Part shown: positions 6,390 to 16,022 of the stretch, piece after piece | Numbering within the stretch: the stretch's first letter is position 1 | How the letters are laid out: every line of letters begins with the position of its first letter | Assembly (NCBI GenBank): GCA_964424455.1 | Contig: CAYRJA010000003.1 | Coordinates: 1 to 64,000, forward strand | Length of the DNA stretch: 64,000 nucleotides | Source: CAYRJA01 sp964424455 | GTDB lineage: Bacteria; Bacteroidota; Bacteroidia; Chitinophagales; UBA10324 | Reading direction: 5' to 3' | The notes under the pieces: model-generated | What the model was told of the DNA's origin: nothing | Database searches by the model: none | Seen by the model: the letters and a program-made list of their open reading frames with translations, nothing else | Made by a program: the position numbers and the translations under genes

Positions 6390-9299
6390 ATGAATAAACT
6401 ATTCAAATTCTCATGTGCTTTATGTTTGTTGCTGGCACACTTTGCTGCAAATGCGATCATTTACACGGTGAATTCTAACGGCGACTCAGGAACCGGTAGC
6501 GGTACCTCAGGTGATTTACGCTACTGCATTATACAGGTAAACGCTACAGTTGCAGGCGCTCCGCATACCATTCATTTTAATATACCGGGAACTGCTCCTT
6601 TCATTATTTCAGTCAGTAGTGATTTGCCTGCTGTAACACGTGCCGGTACTGTGATTGATGCCACCACACAACCGGGTTTTAGTCCGGCCAATATTCCGGT
6701 AGTTTACATTGAAAGCGGCAGTGGAGGTGTCAATGGTGTATGGGTAAACAATGCAGCTAACACTGAGATTTACGGATTGCAGATTTACAACTTTGATAAT
6801 GGCATTTATATTTCAGGTGATGCAGCAGACGGATTTATAATCGGCGCACCAAACAAAAAAAATGTAATCAACCGCTGTAACTACTATCACATCTTTATAG
6901 AATCGGCTGACAACGGAGCGATTCAAAGCAATAACATCGGCTGCGATCTTACAGGCACATTCGGTTATACTCCTTCGCAGGCTTGGTATTCGCCCAACGG
7001 GTTGTATTTTTTAAACAGCGCCAATAACAACATGATTGGAGGTGTGGTAACAGGGGAAGGTAATATTATCGCCGGAAGCGCCGGCGCGGCGGTTTATATC
7101 GGTGAATATGCTACCAGTGACCCATCAACAGGGAGTTCAGGAAATATTTTTTACGGAAACACTATTGGTGGCAGCGGTACCGATATGGCATGGTGGTCGT
7201 GGGCATTCTGGATTGATGGCAATTCCGATAATAATATTATCGGCGGTGTGTTACAGGGGCAAGGCAATAATCTATCGAACTCCACTACAGGTTACACTGC
7301 AAACAGCTATGGAAACTTGGTTGTGGGAGTTAATGAAAAAGATGCGACCGGTAACCAGGTTCGTGGGAATAATATGGCTTGTGCTTACGGCTATGGAATC
7401 GTGCTGGCAGGAAGTGCCGGAAGTAACGGGAATAATAATATTCAGCCACCGTTGATTGATTCGCAGATGGGTAATTTGCTGAACGGAACGGCGCCGCCCA
7501 ACTCAACTGTAGATTTTTATACCGGCAGTCTGTGCAACGATGTTTACGGAGAATGTAAGAGTGAAACTTACCTGACGACTGTTACAACTGATGGATCAGG
7601 AAACTGGAATGCGGATTTGAGCGGACTATCCCTCACCTGCTCTACCGATATTACTGCGGTAGCCACTACGGCTGCTGATGGAAGTTCCCCATTTGCTCAT
7701 TGTTTTTCCTTCTGTCCTGTTGTATCGGATTTTTGCGATGTTAACGGAAATGTTGCCATCTACTCTAATTACGATGGGGGAATTGTAGAAATAAATGTTG
7801 ATCAGAATATTCCGAATCTGAAAATCTGTGTCTGTACCTACGAACCGATACAGGTTACGATTGCAGGTCCGTATGTTTCCAATGTTACCCAAGTGGTTTA
7901 CGCTGGTTTTAATTCCAATCAGAATAACAACAACTGCGGACAAGGAAATTTCCCTACTTCTATTACAGGTGTTGACCCGGGTATTGTGACCATTAATCCG
8001 CCCAATACCCCTCCTGAGGTAGGATACATTCCCGCACACGGTAATGGTACAGGATCAATATATGGGGGTGTGGTAGGTGCCTCCGGCTCTTGTGATACAA
8101 TGACATTTGCCGGAGGTGGTAATACACCGGACGAAATAGTTTACTATTTTCTAAGTGTAACAGGAGGCACTTTATTATTCCACCGGACTCAGTATGATTG
8201 TTGGATGGATGTCACAATTAATCTTTCTGACGGCGGCAATTGCTGTATTCTTCCGGCAATCCTTCCGGGTGGATGTACCAAGCCATCAGCTGCTTCCGCT
8301 ATCAGTGGACATTCTTCTGTTTGTACAGGAGAAACAACCGGATACTCCGTTCCTTCCATTCCCAATGCAACCGGATATATGTGGATACTACCTCAAGGAG
8401 CAACCATTACTGCCGGAAACAACACAAATAATATCTCAGTAAACTTTTCTACAGCAGCTACAAGCGGCTATATCAGCGTGAAAGGCAGTAACGCCTGCGG
8501 AACCGGCGATTCCTCCTTATTAAATGTAACAGTGAATACGGCTCCTGAAGCGGGAACTGTTACAGCTTCGCGTGATACGATTTGTGCAGGTACGCCGGCA
8601 ATACTTTCCGTTTCCGGAAACTCAGACCCTGTATTATGGCAATCGTCTTTATCACAGAATAATTTTTTAACGATTGCAGGAGAAACAAATAGCTCATATA
8701 CCGGTGTTCCGTCCCAAACTACTTACTATCGTGCTTTCGCCAATAATGGAAACTGCGCGGATACTACAGCAATCTATGAGATTGTGGTGAAGCCTTCTCC
8801 TGCCGGTAGTTTCAGCTATAATACTTCCGGATTGCAGGTGGCATTTAATTCATCCGGAAGTTCAGGTAATATCACCCTCTACGAATGGGATTTCGGTGAT
8901 AACACACAGAAAAGCAATGATGAAAATCCTGTTCACATTTACTCCATTGCTGATACTTTTCATGTTTGTCTCACTGTAGAGAACGGCTCAAATTGCTCCT
9001 TCACACTTTGCAGAGATATAATCACAGAAGATCTTACCGGGACAGAAATACATTTTCAAAACAATGATTGTACGATTTTCCCCTCCGTCGTGAAAGATAA
9101 ACTAAGTTTAAACTGCGCTTCATCAGGGGAAAAATTCGTTGAAATCAAAAATATACTTGGACAAACGCTATTAGTCTATGCAATAGATACACATCATAAA
9201 ACTAAAATAGATGTCAGTGGTTTATCCGCGGGAGTGTATTTAGCAGTAATAATAAAGTTCGGTAAAAGCACAATCGTCAGGAAGTTTGTGAAGGAATAG
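6390..9299 (+). CDS. Secreted T9SS cargo with beta-helix and PKD regions
   Basis: This 969-aa protein has a Sec signal peptide (about residues 1-22, ending AANA) and a C-terminal T9SS sorting domain of the Por-tail type (about 890-969), so it is likely exported through the type IX system and attached to the surface or released. Residues ~130-330 read like a right-handed parallel beta-helix, rich in Asn/Gly with NNIIGG-type turns. A central region has paired Cys; Ig-like segments follow from ~640. A PKD domain near 810-870 shows YEWDFGDN and NPVHIYS. No catalytic motif is evident; adhesion or polysaccharide binding is possible. It is convergent with another T9SS cargo. Confidence 0.85.
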   Translation: MNKLFKFSCALCLLLAHFAANAIIYTVNSNGDSGTGSGTSGDLRYCIIQVNATVAGAPHTIHFNIPGTAPFIISVSSDLPAVTRAGTVIDATTQPGFSPANIPVVYIESGSGGVNGVWVNNAANTEIYGLQIYNFDNGIYISGDAADGFIIGAPNKKNVINRCNYYHIFIESADNGAIQSNNIGCDLTGTFGYTPSQAWYSPNGLYFLNSANNNMIGGVVTGEGNIIAGSAGAAVYIGEYATSDPSTGSSGNIFYGNTIGGSGTDMAWWSWAFWIDGNSDNNIIGGVLQGQGNNLSNSTTGYTANSYGNLVVGVNEKDATGNQVRGNNMACAYGYGIVLAGSAGSNGNNNIQPPLIDSQMGNLLNGTAPPNSTVDFYTGSLCNDVYGECKSETYLTTVTTDGSGNWNADLSGLSLTCSTDITAVATTAADGSSPFAHCFSFCPVVSDFCDVNGNVAIYSNYDGGIVEINVDQNIPNLKICVCTYEPIQVTIAGPYVSNVTQVVYAGFNSNQNNNNCGQGNFPTSITGVDPGIVTINPPNTPPEVGYIPAHGNGTGSIYGGVVGASGSCDTMTFAGGGNTPDEIVYYFLSVTGGTLLFHRTQYDCWMDVTINLSDGGNCCILPAILPGGCTKPSAASAISGHSSVCTGETTGYSVPSIPNATGYMWILPQGATITAGNNTNNISVNFSTAATSGYISVKGSNACGTGDSSLLNVTVNTAPEAGTVTASRDTICAGTPAILSVSGNSDPVLWQSSLSQNNFLTIAGETNSSYTGVPSQTTYYRAFANNGNCADTTAIYEIVVKPSPAGSFSYNTSGLQVAFNSSGSSGNITLYEWDFGDNTQKSNDENPVHIYSIADTFHVCLTVENGSNCSFTLCRDIITEDLTGTEIHFQNNDCTIFPSVVKDKLSLNCASSGEKFVEIKNILGQTLLVYAIDTHHKTKIDVSGLSAGVYLAVIIKFGKSTIVRKFVKE

Positions 9300-9352
9300 C
9301 TTTATTATTCTGTTGTGCATTTAATCTGATGAATGCTTCCAATAAATCCTTG

Positions 9353-12300
9353 TTACTTAATAAGAGTAATAGTTCCTTTTCTAATCTGTTGCGTGTCGTC
9401 CTGAAAGTTGGCTATAATATAGTAGGCATACGCTCCGGCTTGTTCCAGTTGGTTATTGAATCTGCCGTCCCATCGCTTATTCATATTATCAGATTCAAAA
9501 ATTCTTTCTCCCCACCGGTTGTAAATAGCGATATAAATATCCTTGAGGTTAGTTCCATAAAAATTAAAGTCGTCATTTATTCCGTCATTGTTCGGCGAGA
9601 ATGCATTGGGAATATAGAGTGCATTTTCTTTTGACATTATTTCTACCACTCCTTCCTGAGTGCATCCTCCTGCATCTGTTACAATTACAGAATATGTTCC
9701 TATTGCCAGATTGTTTGCCATCTGGGAATTCTGCACTGGGTCTGTACTCCATAGAAAGGAAAAGGGAGCTTTTCCTCCTTCAACATTTACAGCCGCTGTT
9801 CCGTCGCTTGCGCCGTAAGTAACCCCTGTAATTTCAAAGTTAAGAGCTAAGGGACCCGGTTCAGCTATGATTGCACCGGTATCCGCAGTACAGCCATAGT
9901 TATCTGTTACAGTGATGAGATAAACTCCGGGACTGAGATTATTAGCCGATGCAGTAGTTTGTACCGGATCCGTATCCCATTCATAAGTATAGGGCTGTGT
10001 GCCTGAAGAAACGATTGCAGTTACGGAACCATTGTCTGCACCAAAGCAGGTAATGTCATTTTGTGTTACAGTCAGAACCGGAAGCTGATGAACACTTACC
10101 ATAACTGTATCATAATTTTTACAGCCGATACTGTTGGATGCCGTAATAATATAATCTGAAACTTTCGCCGGTGTAACGGTGACCGTTTGGTTAGATGAAA
10201 TAATAGCGCCTGATTCCGACCAGGAATAAGCGGTTGCATTAATACCAGTTGCGATGAGTGTGGCGCTTTGTCCTTCGCAAACAGCCGTATCATTTCCTGC
10301 GTTGACTGTCGGCTTGGGCTGAACTGTTACAGTCTTGTTTCCGTTCGCCTGACCACATTGATTCAATGCGGTTACACTGATGTTTATATTTCCTGTTGAA
10401 TCAAATATCAATGTATATTCATTGTTAGACTTGTCTAATTCAACTGCTTTATTACTCTTTGATTTCCATGAATTATCCCAATCGTAATAGGTCTTATCTA
10501 TGAACGGTACTTTAAATTTAACGGTATCTCCCTGGCATACCGGCGATGGTCCTGTAATAGTCGTTTGAGGCGTTGTCAGTATATTCACCCAAACGGTATC
10601 GGACCATGGACTAAAACAGCCATTATTATTTTCCCGTGCATTAAAGGGATATTTGCCCGGCTTGAAACTTTTTGGAAAAGTTATCAGAATATCAGGATCG
10701 TACCAATCTAATGGATCTCCGAAATTCAAAATCGGTGATTGCCACTGATAAGCGCTGTTAAAATTAAATGGCCAGATATAAAAGTCGGCTACATCGCCTG
10801 CGCATATTACAGAATCCTCAATTCCTACAACCGGAGGCGGAGCAATTTTTCCGATAGTTAAGTGTACTAATGTTCCCAGCGTATCTCCCGGGTTACTCGA
10901 ATTTGTTGCTATTAAACGCATGTAATAAGTGCCGGTTCCCGGATAAGGAAGAACCTTGAGCAAATCAGGATAATTAGGAACAGAGATGGTAAGACTTCCA
11001 TTGGAAGTGGCAGTTACTTTTCCAAATACTCCGGTATTAATAATTGCATAGGTCTTTGAATTGATTACCTGAATTTTAAACTCGTTACCCGCAGCGTAAG
11101 TTGATTTATTCCCAAGATTATTAATTGTAACAGTGATGGTGGTATCGGCGCCGCTTGTATCAGTAATACACAACTGAACATCTTCCATGTCATTGGTTTC
11201 CATGTCGCAGCGTTTAATACAGAAAGGACCAAAGTAATCTGCAGGAGCAGAAGAAGTTGCCACGGGATTAGTTGAAATTACCCGTATATAATATCCGCAG
11301 CCGGCAGGTACTACAGGAACTTTACCGCTTACCGTTCCAGGAGGAGAACCTAAATTAGGATCATAAGTGTTGGCATCCGGTGATGTTCCGATAATGCTGG
11401 GTGTGGTAAAATTTCCATTGGCATCGGATAGCTGTGCGATATACTTATTACTGGAAAGATACGCTCCGGTAGAAAAAAACGGAACCTCAATAACACTGTT
11501 TACACAAACTGTATCCGGTCCTTTTGTAACAACCGGTTGTAAAGTTTTAATGGTGTTAGGACATTTCTTCACCTCAAAACAAATACTCGCACTTCCTGTA
11601 ATCTGCGGAGGGGGAGACATCCGGCTCATTCTGATTTTATAACAAGTTCCCGGAGTCAGACTGCTGGGAACACCTGCCATCTGGAATGAATTGGTTTGTC
11701 CTGTTCCGATATAAAAAATGTACGGAAGCATATTACCGCTAAAATTCCCTGAAGCATTAGATATTTCCATTTGATAATTTCCGGCACACAACGGTCGGGA
11801 TAATTGAATGCTAACGGATATATTATCTCCCTGACAAACGGGACTGGGAGCCACGCTTGAAATATTAATCTGAACCGGATTATTAACATTGTCATAAGTG
11901 CCAACGACAAAAATATCGTCCACACCAAACGAAATTTTATTTGCTCCTCCGGCGCCTGAATTTGTCCATCTCCATCCAAATCTCAGGTCATTCTGATTTT
12001 CAAATGCAGGATCTGTAACATCTTCGTACCTCCAAAGATTAGATCCATTATACTGCGGCTTACCTATCTGTGTCCATGAAGTTCCTCCGTTAATACTGTA
12101 ATACAATCTTCCATAATCTGTTGGCGAACCTTCGCCTATCCAGAAAAAGGCAAGGTGAATATTAATTAATCCCACAGTACAGAAACTGGTTCCCATCTGC
12201 GCAAAATTGTCAGATGCATTAGAGGTATTGTAGTTTGCATTGGAAGTGCCCGGCGCTGAATTGGCATCATGAATGTGTAAATAATTACTGGTAGGAGCCT

Positions 12301-12550
12301 GAGATATTGTACCACCGGCTACCTGATTCTGATCAGGAGTATTAGGATAAATTCCGTTACCGTTGTACTGATTATTTACAATCCATTTATTATTTCCTGT
12401 GTTGGATGCCGGTCCGCCCGAATTCAGAACGAATGAATTAGATGGACTATTAAAATCTTCCTGATATAGCTGAATGGTAATCTGTGCTGAAGTATATTTA
12501 AAGCATAGAAGAGTGATAAAGATACCTGTTAGGCGTATAAATGACTTCAT
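9353..12550 (-). CDS. Giant secreted protein, gliding-type C-terminal domain
   Basis: This 1065-aa protein starts with a signal peptide (to about residue 22, ending TSAQ) and ends with a gliding-motility-associated type B sorting domain (about 980-1065: IPNAFSPNNDGINDDF, YNRWGERIFES, AGAYAYYI), so it is probably delivered to the surface by T9SS. The N-terminal ~220 residues contain a jelly-roll-like segment (YSINGGTSWTQIG). Repeated Ig-like domains follow, each introduced by a C-G/A-D pattern, then two SprB-type repeats near 830-960 (NDITCFGADNGSV, GVYLITVTDNYGCTADTG). SprB-like repeats occur in gliding adhesins. No enzymatic motif was seen. Confidence 0.87.
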   Translation of the reverse strand: MKSFIRLTGIFITLLCFKYTSAQITIQLYQEDFNSPSNSFVLNSGGPASNTGNNKWIVNNQYNGNGIYPNTPDQNQVAGGTISQAPTSNYLHIHDANSAPGTSNANYNTSNASDNFAQMGTSFCTVGLINIHLAFFWIGEGSPTDYGRLYYSINGGTSWTQIGKPQYNGSNLWRYEDVTDPAFENQNDLRFGWRWTNSGAGGANKISFGVDDIFVVGTYDNVNNPVQINISSVAPSPVCQGDNISVSIQLSRPLCAGNYQMEISNASGNFSGNMLPYIFYIGTGQTNSFQMAGVPSSLTPGTCYKIRMSRMSPPPQITGSASICFEVKKCPNTIKTLQPVVTKGPDTVCVNSVIEVPFFSTGAYLSSNKYIAQLSDANGNFTTPSIIGTSPDANTYDPNLGSPPGTVSGKVPVVPAGCGYYIRVISTNPVATSSAPADYFGPFCIKRCDMETNDMEDVQLCITDTSGADTTITVTINNLGNKSTYAAGNEFKIQVINSKTYAIINTGVFGKVTATSNGSLTISVPNYPDLLKVLPYPGTGTYYMRLIATNSSNPGDTLGTLVHLTIGKIAPPPVVGIEDSVICAGDVADFYIWPFNFNSAYQWQSPILNFGDPLDWYDPDILITFPKSFKPGKYPFNARENNNGCFSPWSDTVWVNILTTPQTTITGPSPVCQGDTVKFKVPFIDKTYYDWDNSWKSKSNKAVELDKSNNEYTLIFDSTGNINISVTALNQCGQANGNKTVTVQPKPTVNAGNDTAVCEGQSATLIATGINATAYSWSESGAIISSNQTVTVTPAKVSDYIITASNSIGCKNYDTVMVSVHQLPVLTVTQNDITCFGADNGSVTAIVSSGTQPYTYEWDTDPVQTTASANNLSPGVYLITVTDNYGCTADTGAIIAEPGPLALNFEITGVTYGASDGTAAVNVEGGKAPFSFLWSTDPVQNSQMANNLAIGTYSVIVTDAGGCTQEGVVEIMSKENALYIPNAFSPNNDGINDDFNFYGTNLKDIYIAIYNRWGERIFESDNMNKRWDGRFNNQLEQAGAYAYYIIANFQDDTQQIRKGTITLIK

Positions 12551-12701
12551 GTAAGATTAAAAGAAGGGAGAAAAGTAGGTATTAATTAATGTATGACAAA
12601 ATATAATCTGTCATCGCTGCTTTTAGAAAAACATTGATACATACAAAACAACACCTAATTATCATTTTTTTCCACTAAGTGATAATGCTTAATTTTAGCG
12701 G

Positions 12702-14996
12702 GTGAAATTTTATTTTCTTGTTTATTTATTGCTTGCGTATGCATCTGTAACAGCTCAGCAATTGCCTATTGGAGGATGGAAAGAATATTTATCCTACGGA
12801 AGTGCAGTTGCTGTAACATCTTCCAATAATAAAGTTTATTGCGCCACCACTCTCGGTTTGTATTCGGTAAGTCGCGAGAATGGTTCTTACGAGCGTTACA
12901 GTAAAATTACAGGACTGTCAGACATCGGATACAGCACTATCGCTTTTGACAAAAAGCATCAGCTTCTTTTTATAGCTTATTCAAACAGTAACATTGATAT
13001 AATGACTGCTGACAGTATCATTAATATTCCTGACATCAAATTGAAAAATATTATCGGTGACAGAAATATTTATGACATCTTTTTCGATGGTGACTATGCG
13101 TATCTCTCCTGCGGCTTCGGTATAGTAGTGATTAATCTGCTGAAGAATGAAATAAGCGATACTTATATCATTGGCGCTAATGGCAACAGTATCAGAGTAA
13201 ACCAAATCTGTGCAGATGAAAATAATTTTTATGCTGCAACAACAAGCGGCGTTTTATCTGCCAGCAAGAAAAGCTCTAATCTTGCTTACTATGCAAACTG
13301 GACAAATATTTCAGGCGCTGACGGACTTTCTGCCGGTGAAGCAAAAAGAATTCTTTTCACTGACGGAAAATTTTACTGCTCTGTAAAAGATACGCTCTTT
13401 GAAAAAAACGGCTCTGCATGGAATAAGATTTTTTACCATAAGGATTGGATAATAAACTCTATTAACAAAGGCAGAGATGGAATTATTCTTTGTCAGAACA
13501 ATTCAGGAATTACAGATGCAAAGCTTACGCTTATTTCAAAAACAGGAGAAGTTGATTCTGTCCGTCACAGCTATTTTATCAAAAATCCCCTCTCCGTTCA
13601 TCAGGATGATAATGGTACATTCTGGATTGCTGATTTTTATACCGGACTGATTTTTCTCGATAGCAAAAGCACTTTCTCATTAGTACCCAACGGGCCCGGA
13701 ACTCCAAAGGTGAGTGACATTGCTATTTACAATCACACTGTATATGTAGCACCTGGCGGCGTGAGCGACTGGGGGTATTTATACAATCGCGATGGTTTTT
13801 TTGTGCGCGAAAATGATAACTGGTTTACCTTTAATCAGTATGCTGATCCTAAGATGGATTCTATCCTTGATATTTTTATTGTAACAGCTAATCCCAAAAA
13901 CGGAAATGCTTGTTTTGGTTCTTATGGCGGCGGATTAGTGGAATACAATCCCTTTGGCATCTTTAACCTGTATAAGCAAAACAGTAGTTTACAACCGCCA
14001 CAAGGTGACCCGAACTCTTATCGTGTGTCAGGGATTGCTTTTGATAACGATGCAAATATGTGGGTATCCAACTTTACTGCACCCAAACCGATTTCTTTAA
14101 GAACTGCCGATGGGAAATGGTATGCGTTCCAACCGACAGTTGAAAATGCAGGAGGTATGTTGGCTCAGGTGATTGTTGACAATAACAACTACAAGTGGTT
14201 TGTACTTGCCCGCGGCAACGGAATATTAGTATATGACAGCGGCAATGATGTTGCTTCTTCTGCCGACGACCGTTACAAAAAATTAGGAATGGGAATAGGC
14301 AAAGGCGGACTGCCCAATCTGTTTGTTAATTGTCTTGCAGCAGATAAAGACGGACAAATCTGGGTAGGCACCGATCAGGGAATCGCAGTTTACTATTGTC
14401 CTTCAGAAATTTTCACCTCTTCGGGTTGTGATGCCCAGCAGATTTTGGTGAAAGAAGATCAGTACTATAATTATTTACTGGTGAATGAGGTGATTCATGA
14501 TATAGAAGTGGATGGAGCCAACCGTAAATGGATTTCAACTGACAACGGAATATTTCTGATGTCGGCAGATGGAATGGAACAAATTTATCACTTCACCGAA
14601 GCGAACAGTCCGTTGTTTTCAAATTACACTACTTCGATTGCACTGGATGATAAATCAGGAGAAGTTTTTATCGGAACAGAAAAAGGAATACAGGTTTTTC
14701 GCTCTGAAGCAATGAATGAAGAAATTTCTACCTGCAAACCTTTTGTGTATCCTAATCCTGTTCGTGAAGATTACAACGGAGTGATTGCCATAAAAGGATT
14801 AGTCAGCGATTCGGAGGTGAAGATTACGGATATAGCCGGCAACTTAGTCTATCAGACCAAAGCGCTCGGCACACAGGCAATATGGAACGGGAAAACACTG
14901 ACTGGCGAAAGAGCAGCTACGGGAGTTTATCTCGTTTTTGCTGAAAGTCCCGACGGAACGCAGTCATGTAAAACCAAATTAGTGTTGATTAATTAA
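12702..14996 (+). CDS. porZ: T9SS attachment-complex protein PorZ-like
   Basis: PorZ is a surface member of the T9SS attachment complex that helps anchor cargo to A-LPS. This 764-aa protein fits: signal peptide to about residue 18 (SVTAQ), a family-like opening QLPIGGWKEYLSYGSAVAV, two beta-propellers made of repeated blades (for example NNKVYCATTLGLYSVS, DGQIWVGTDQGIAVY, GEVFIGTEKGIQVF), and a C-terminal Por-tail domain (VYPNPVREDYNGVIAIKG to the end). Two-component-type propeller repeats alone could indicate another sensor, but there is no kinase. The start is GTG at 12702; no closer ATG exists. recO follows after 3 bp, suggesting co-transcription. Confidence 0.72.
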   Translation: MKFYFLVYLLLAYASVTAQQLPIGGWKEYLSYGSAVAVTSSNNKVYCATTLGLYSVSRENGSYERYSKITGLSDIGYSTIAFDKKHQLLFIAYSNSNIDIMTADSIINIPDIKLKNIIGDRNIYDIFFDGDYAYLSCGFGIVVINLLKNEISDTYIIGANGNSIRVNQICADENNFYAATTSGVLSASKKSSNLAYYANWTNISGADGLSAGEAKRILFTDGKFYCSVKDTLFEKNGSAWNKIFYHKDWIINSINKGRDGIILCQNNSGITDAKLTLISKTGEVDSVRHSYFIKNPLSVHQDDNGTFWIADFYTGLIFLDSKSTFSLVPNGPGTPKVSDIAIYNHTVYVAPGGVSDWGYLYNRDGFFVRENDNWFTFNQYADPKMDSILDIFIVTANPKNGNACFGSYGGGLVEYNPFGIFNLYKQNSSLQPPQGDPNSYRVSGIAFDNDANMWVSNFTAPKPISLRTADGKWYAFQPTVENAGGMLAQVIVDNNNYKWFVLARGNGILVYDSGNDVASSADDRYKKLGMGIGKGGLPNLFVNCLAADKDGQIWVGTDQGIAVYYCPSEIFTSSGCDAQQILVKEDQYYNYLLVNEVIHDIEVDGANRKWISTDNGIFLMSADGMEQIYHFTEANSPLFSNYTTSIALDDKSGEVFIGTEKGIQVFRSEAMNEEISTCKPFVYPNPVREDYNGVIAIKGLVSDSEVKITDIAGNLVYQTKALGTQAIWNGKTLTGERAATGVYLVFAESPDGTQSCKTKLVLIN

Positions 14997-14999
14997 GGT

Positions 15000-15728
15000 A
15001 TGTTACAGCATACGCGCGGCATTGTATTCAGGTCGGTTAAGTACGGCGAAACAAGTCTGATAAGTAAAGTTTATACCGAACAATTCGGTATTCAGTCTTA
15101 TATCATAAAGGGCGCCCGTTCAGGTAAATCGAAAACAAAGGCAGCGCTGTTACAGCCGCTGTCGTTGTTGGATATGCAGGTTTATCACCGCGAGAATAAA
15201 AATATAAATCATCTGAAAGAGATAAACCCTGCTGTCATTTTTACTTCCATTCCGTTTGATGTGCTGAAAAGTTCTGTTGGGATTTTTATTATTGAAATTC
15301 TGTTACAGACCATAAAGGAAGAAGAAAAAAATCCGACACTCTTCAACTTTTTATTTGACACAATAAAAGAGTTGGATAACCAAAAAGATTCGGTTAAAGA
15401 TTTTCATTTATTGTTTCTGATTCGCCTTTCAAAATTGCTTGGCTTTTTTCCATCGGGGAGTTTTTCAGACCGCAATAATTATTTCGATTTACAGGAAGGC
15501 ATTTTTACTTCATCTCCTCCGCCTCACCCTTTATTCCTTTCCGGTGATTCCGCTCTTGTATTTTCTGAACTGATTCAATCTGCTGTAACAGGAAAGAAAA
15601 ATTCAAACCTCAGTGGTGTAAAAAGAAAAGAACTGTTAAACAATTTGCTAACCTATTACAGTCTGCATATTTCAAATTTTAAAAACATCCGTACGGTAAG
15701 AGTATTGGAAGAGGTGCTGGCGGGGTAA
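15000..15728 (+). CDS. recO: DNA repair protein RecO
   Basis: RecO works with RecR (and RecF) to load RecA onto SSB-coated single-stranded DNA. The 242-aa protein has the N-terminal OB-fold opening MLQHTRGIVFRSVKYGETSL, SYIIKGARSGKSK near residue 35, then the helical C-terminal domain. The zinc-finger cysteines found in some RecO proteins are absent, as usual for Bacteroidota. Three TGTTACA copies are in the gene, one formed by the start codon itself (ATG TTA CAG at 15000-15008), and a TGTAACA copy lies near its end. It directly follows the porZ-like gene. Confidence 0.95.
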   Translation: MLQHTRGIVFRSVKYGETSLISKVYTEQFGIQSYIIKGARSGKSKTKAALLQPLSLLDMQVYHRENKNINHLKEINPAVIFTSIPFDVLKSSVGIFIIEILLQTIKEEEKNPTLFNFLFDTIKELDNQKDSVKDFHLLFLIRLSKLLGFFPSGSFSDRNNYFDLQEGIFTSSPPPHPLFLSGDSALVFSELIQSAVTGKKNSNLSGVKRKELLNNLLTYYSLHISNFKNIRTVRVLEEVLAG

Positions 15729-16022
15729 ACCGGTGTGGTGCAAGTATTGGTAAGAGTAGAAATGCAAAAGCAAAAAACTGAAAGGGTAATTATTGATAAC
15801 CGCAGTGCATAAATACGTATGAGCAATTGAAACTACACAAAATACGATACGATTTATAATCTATGTTTCTTGCTTAATACAAATCATTGCCAATGGATTG
15901 ATTAGGTATTAAAGTGTTTTTGACAGTTTGAAGAGTTGCGTATATTTACGAGTTACCTGCAACCCGTGACGACCGTGCTAACTTAAAACTGACGACAAGA
16001 AACGAACAACTAAAATCAAAAT
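15729..16022. other. Junction between core genes and accessory island
   Basis: This 294-bp non-coding stretch separates recO from the AIPR gene. A possible promoter pairs TTTG at 15919-15922 with TATATTTA at 15941-15948 (18-nt spacing, 7 of 8 matches to TAnnTTTG). The last 70 bp have short GTGACGACC-like segments resembling the tail of an attC-like site, ending GTGCTAAC. No TGTWACA copy occurs from 15591 on. Confidence 0.5.

Noticed and set aside
7626..8039. Minus-strand 137-aa frame inside the first T9SS cargo gene
   Set aside because: It is antisense to a long gene with a clear domain structure and has low-complexity Asn/Arg composition.
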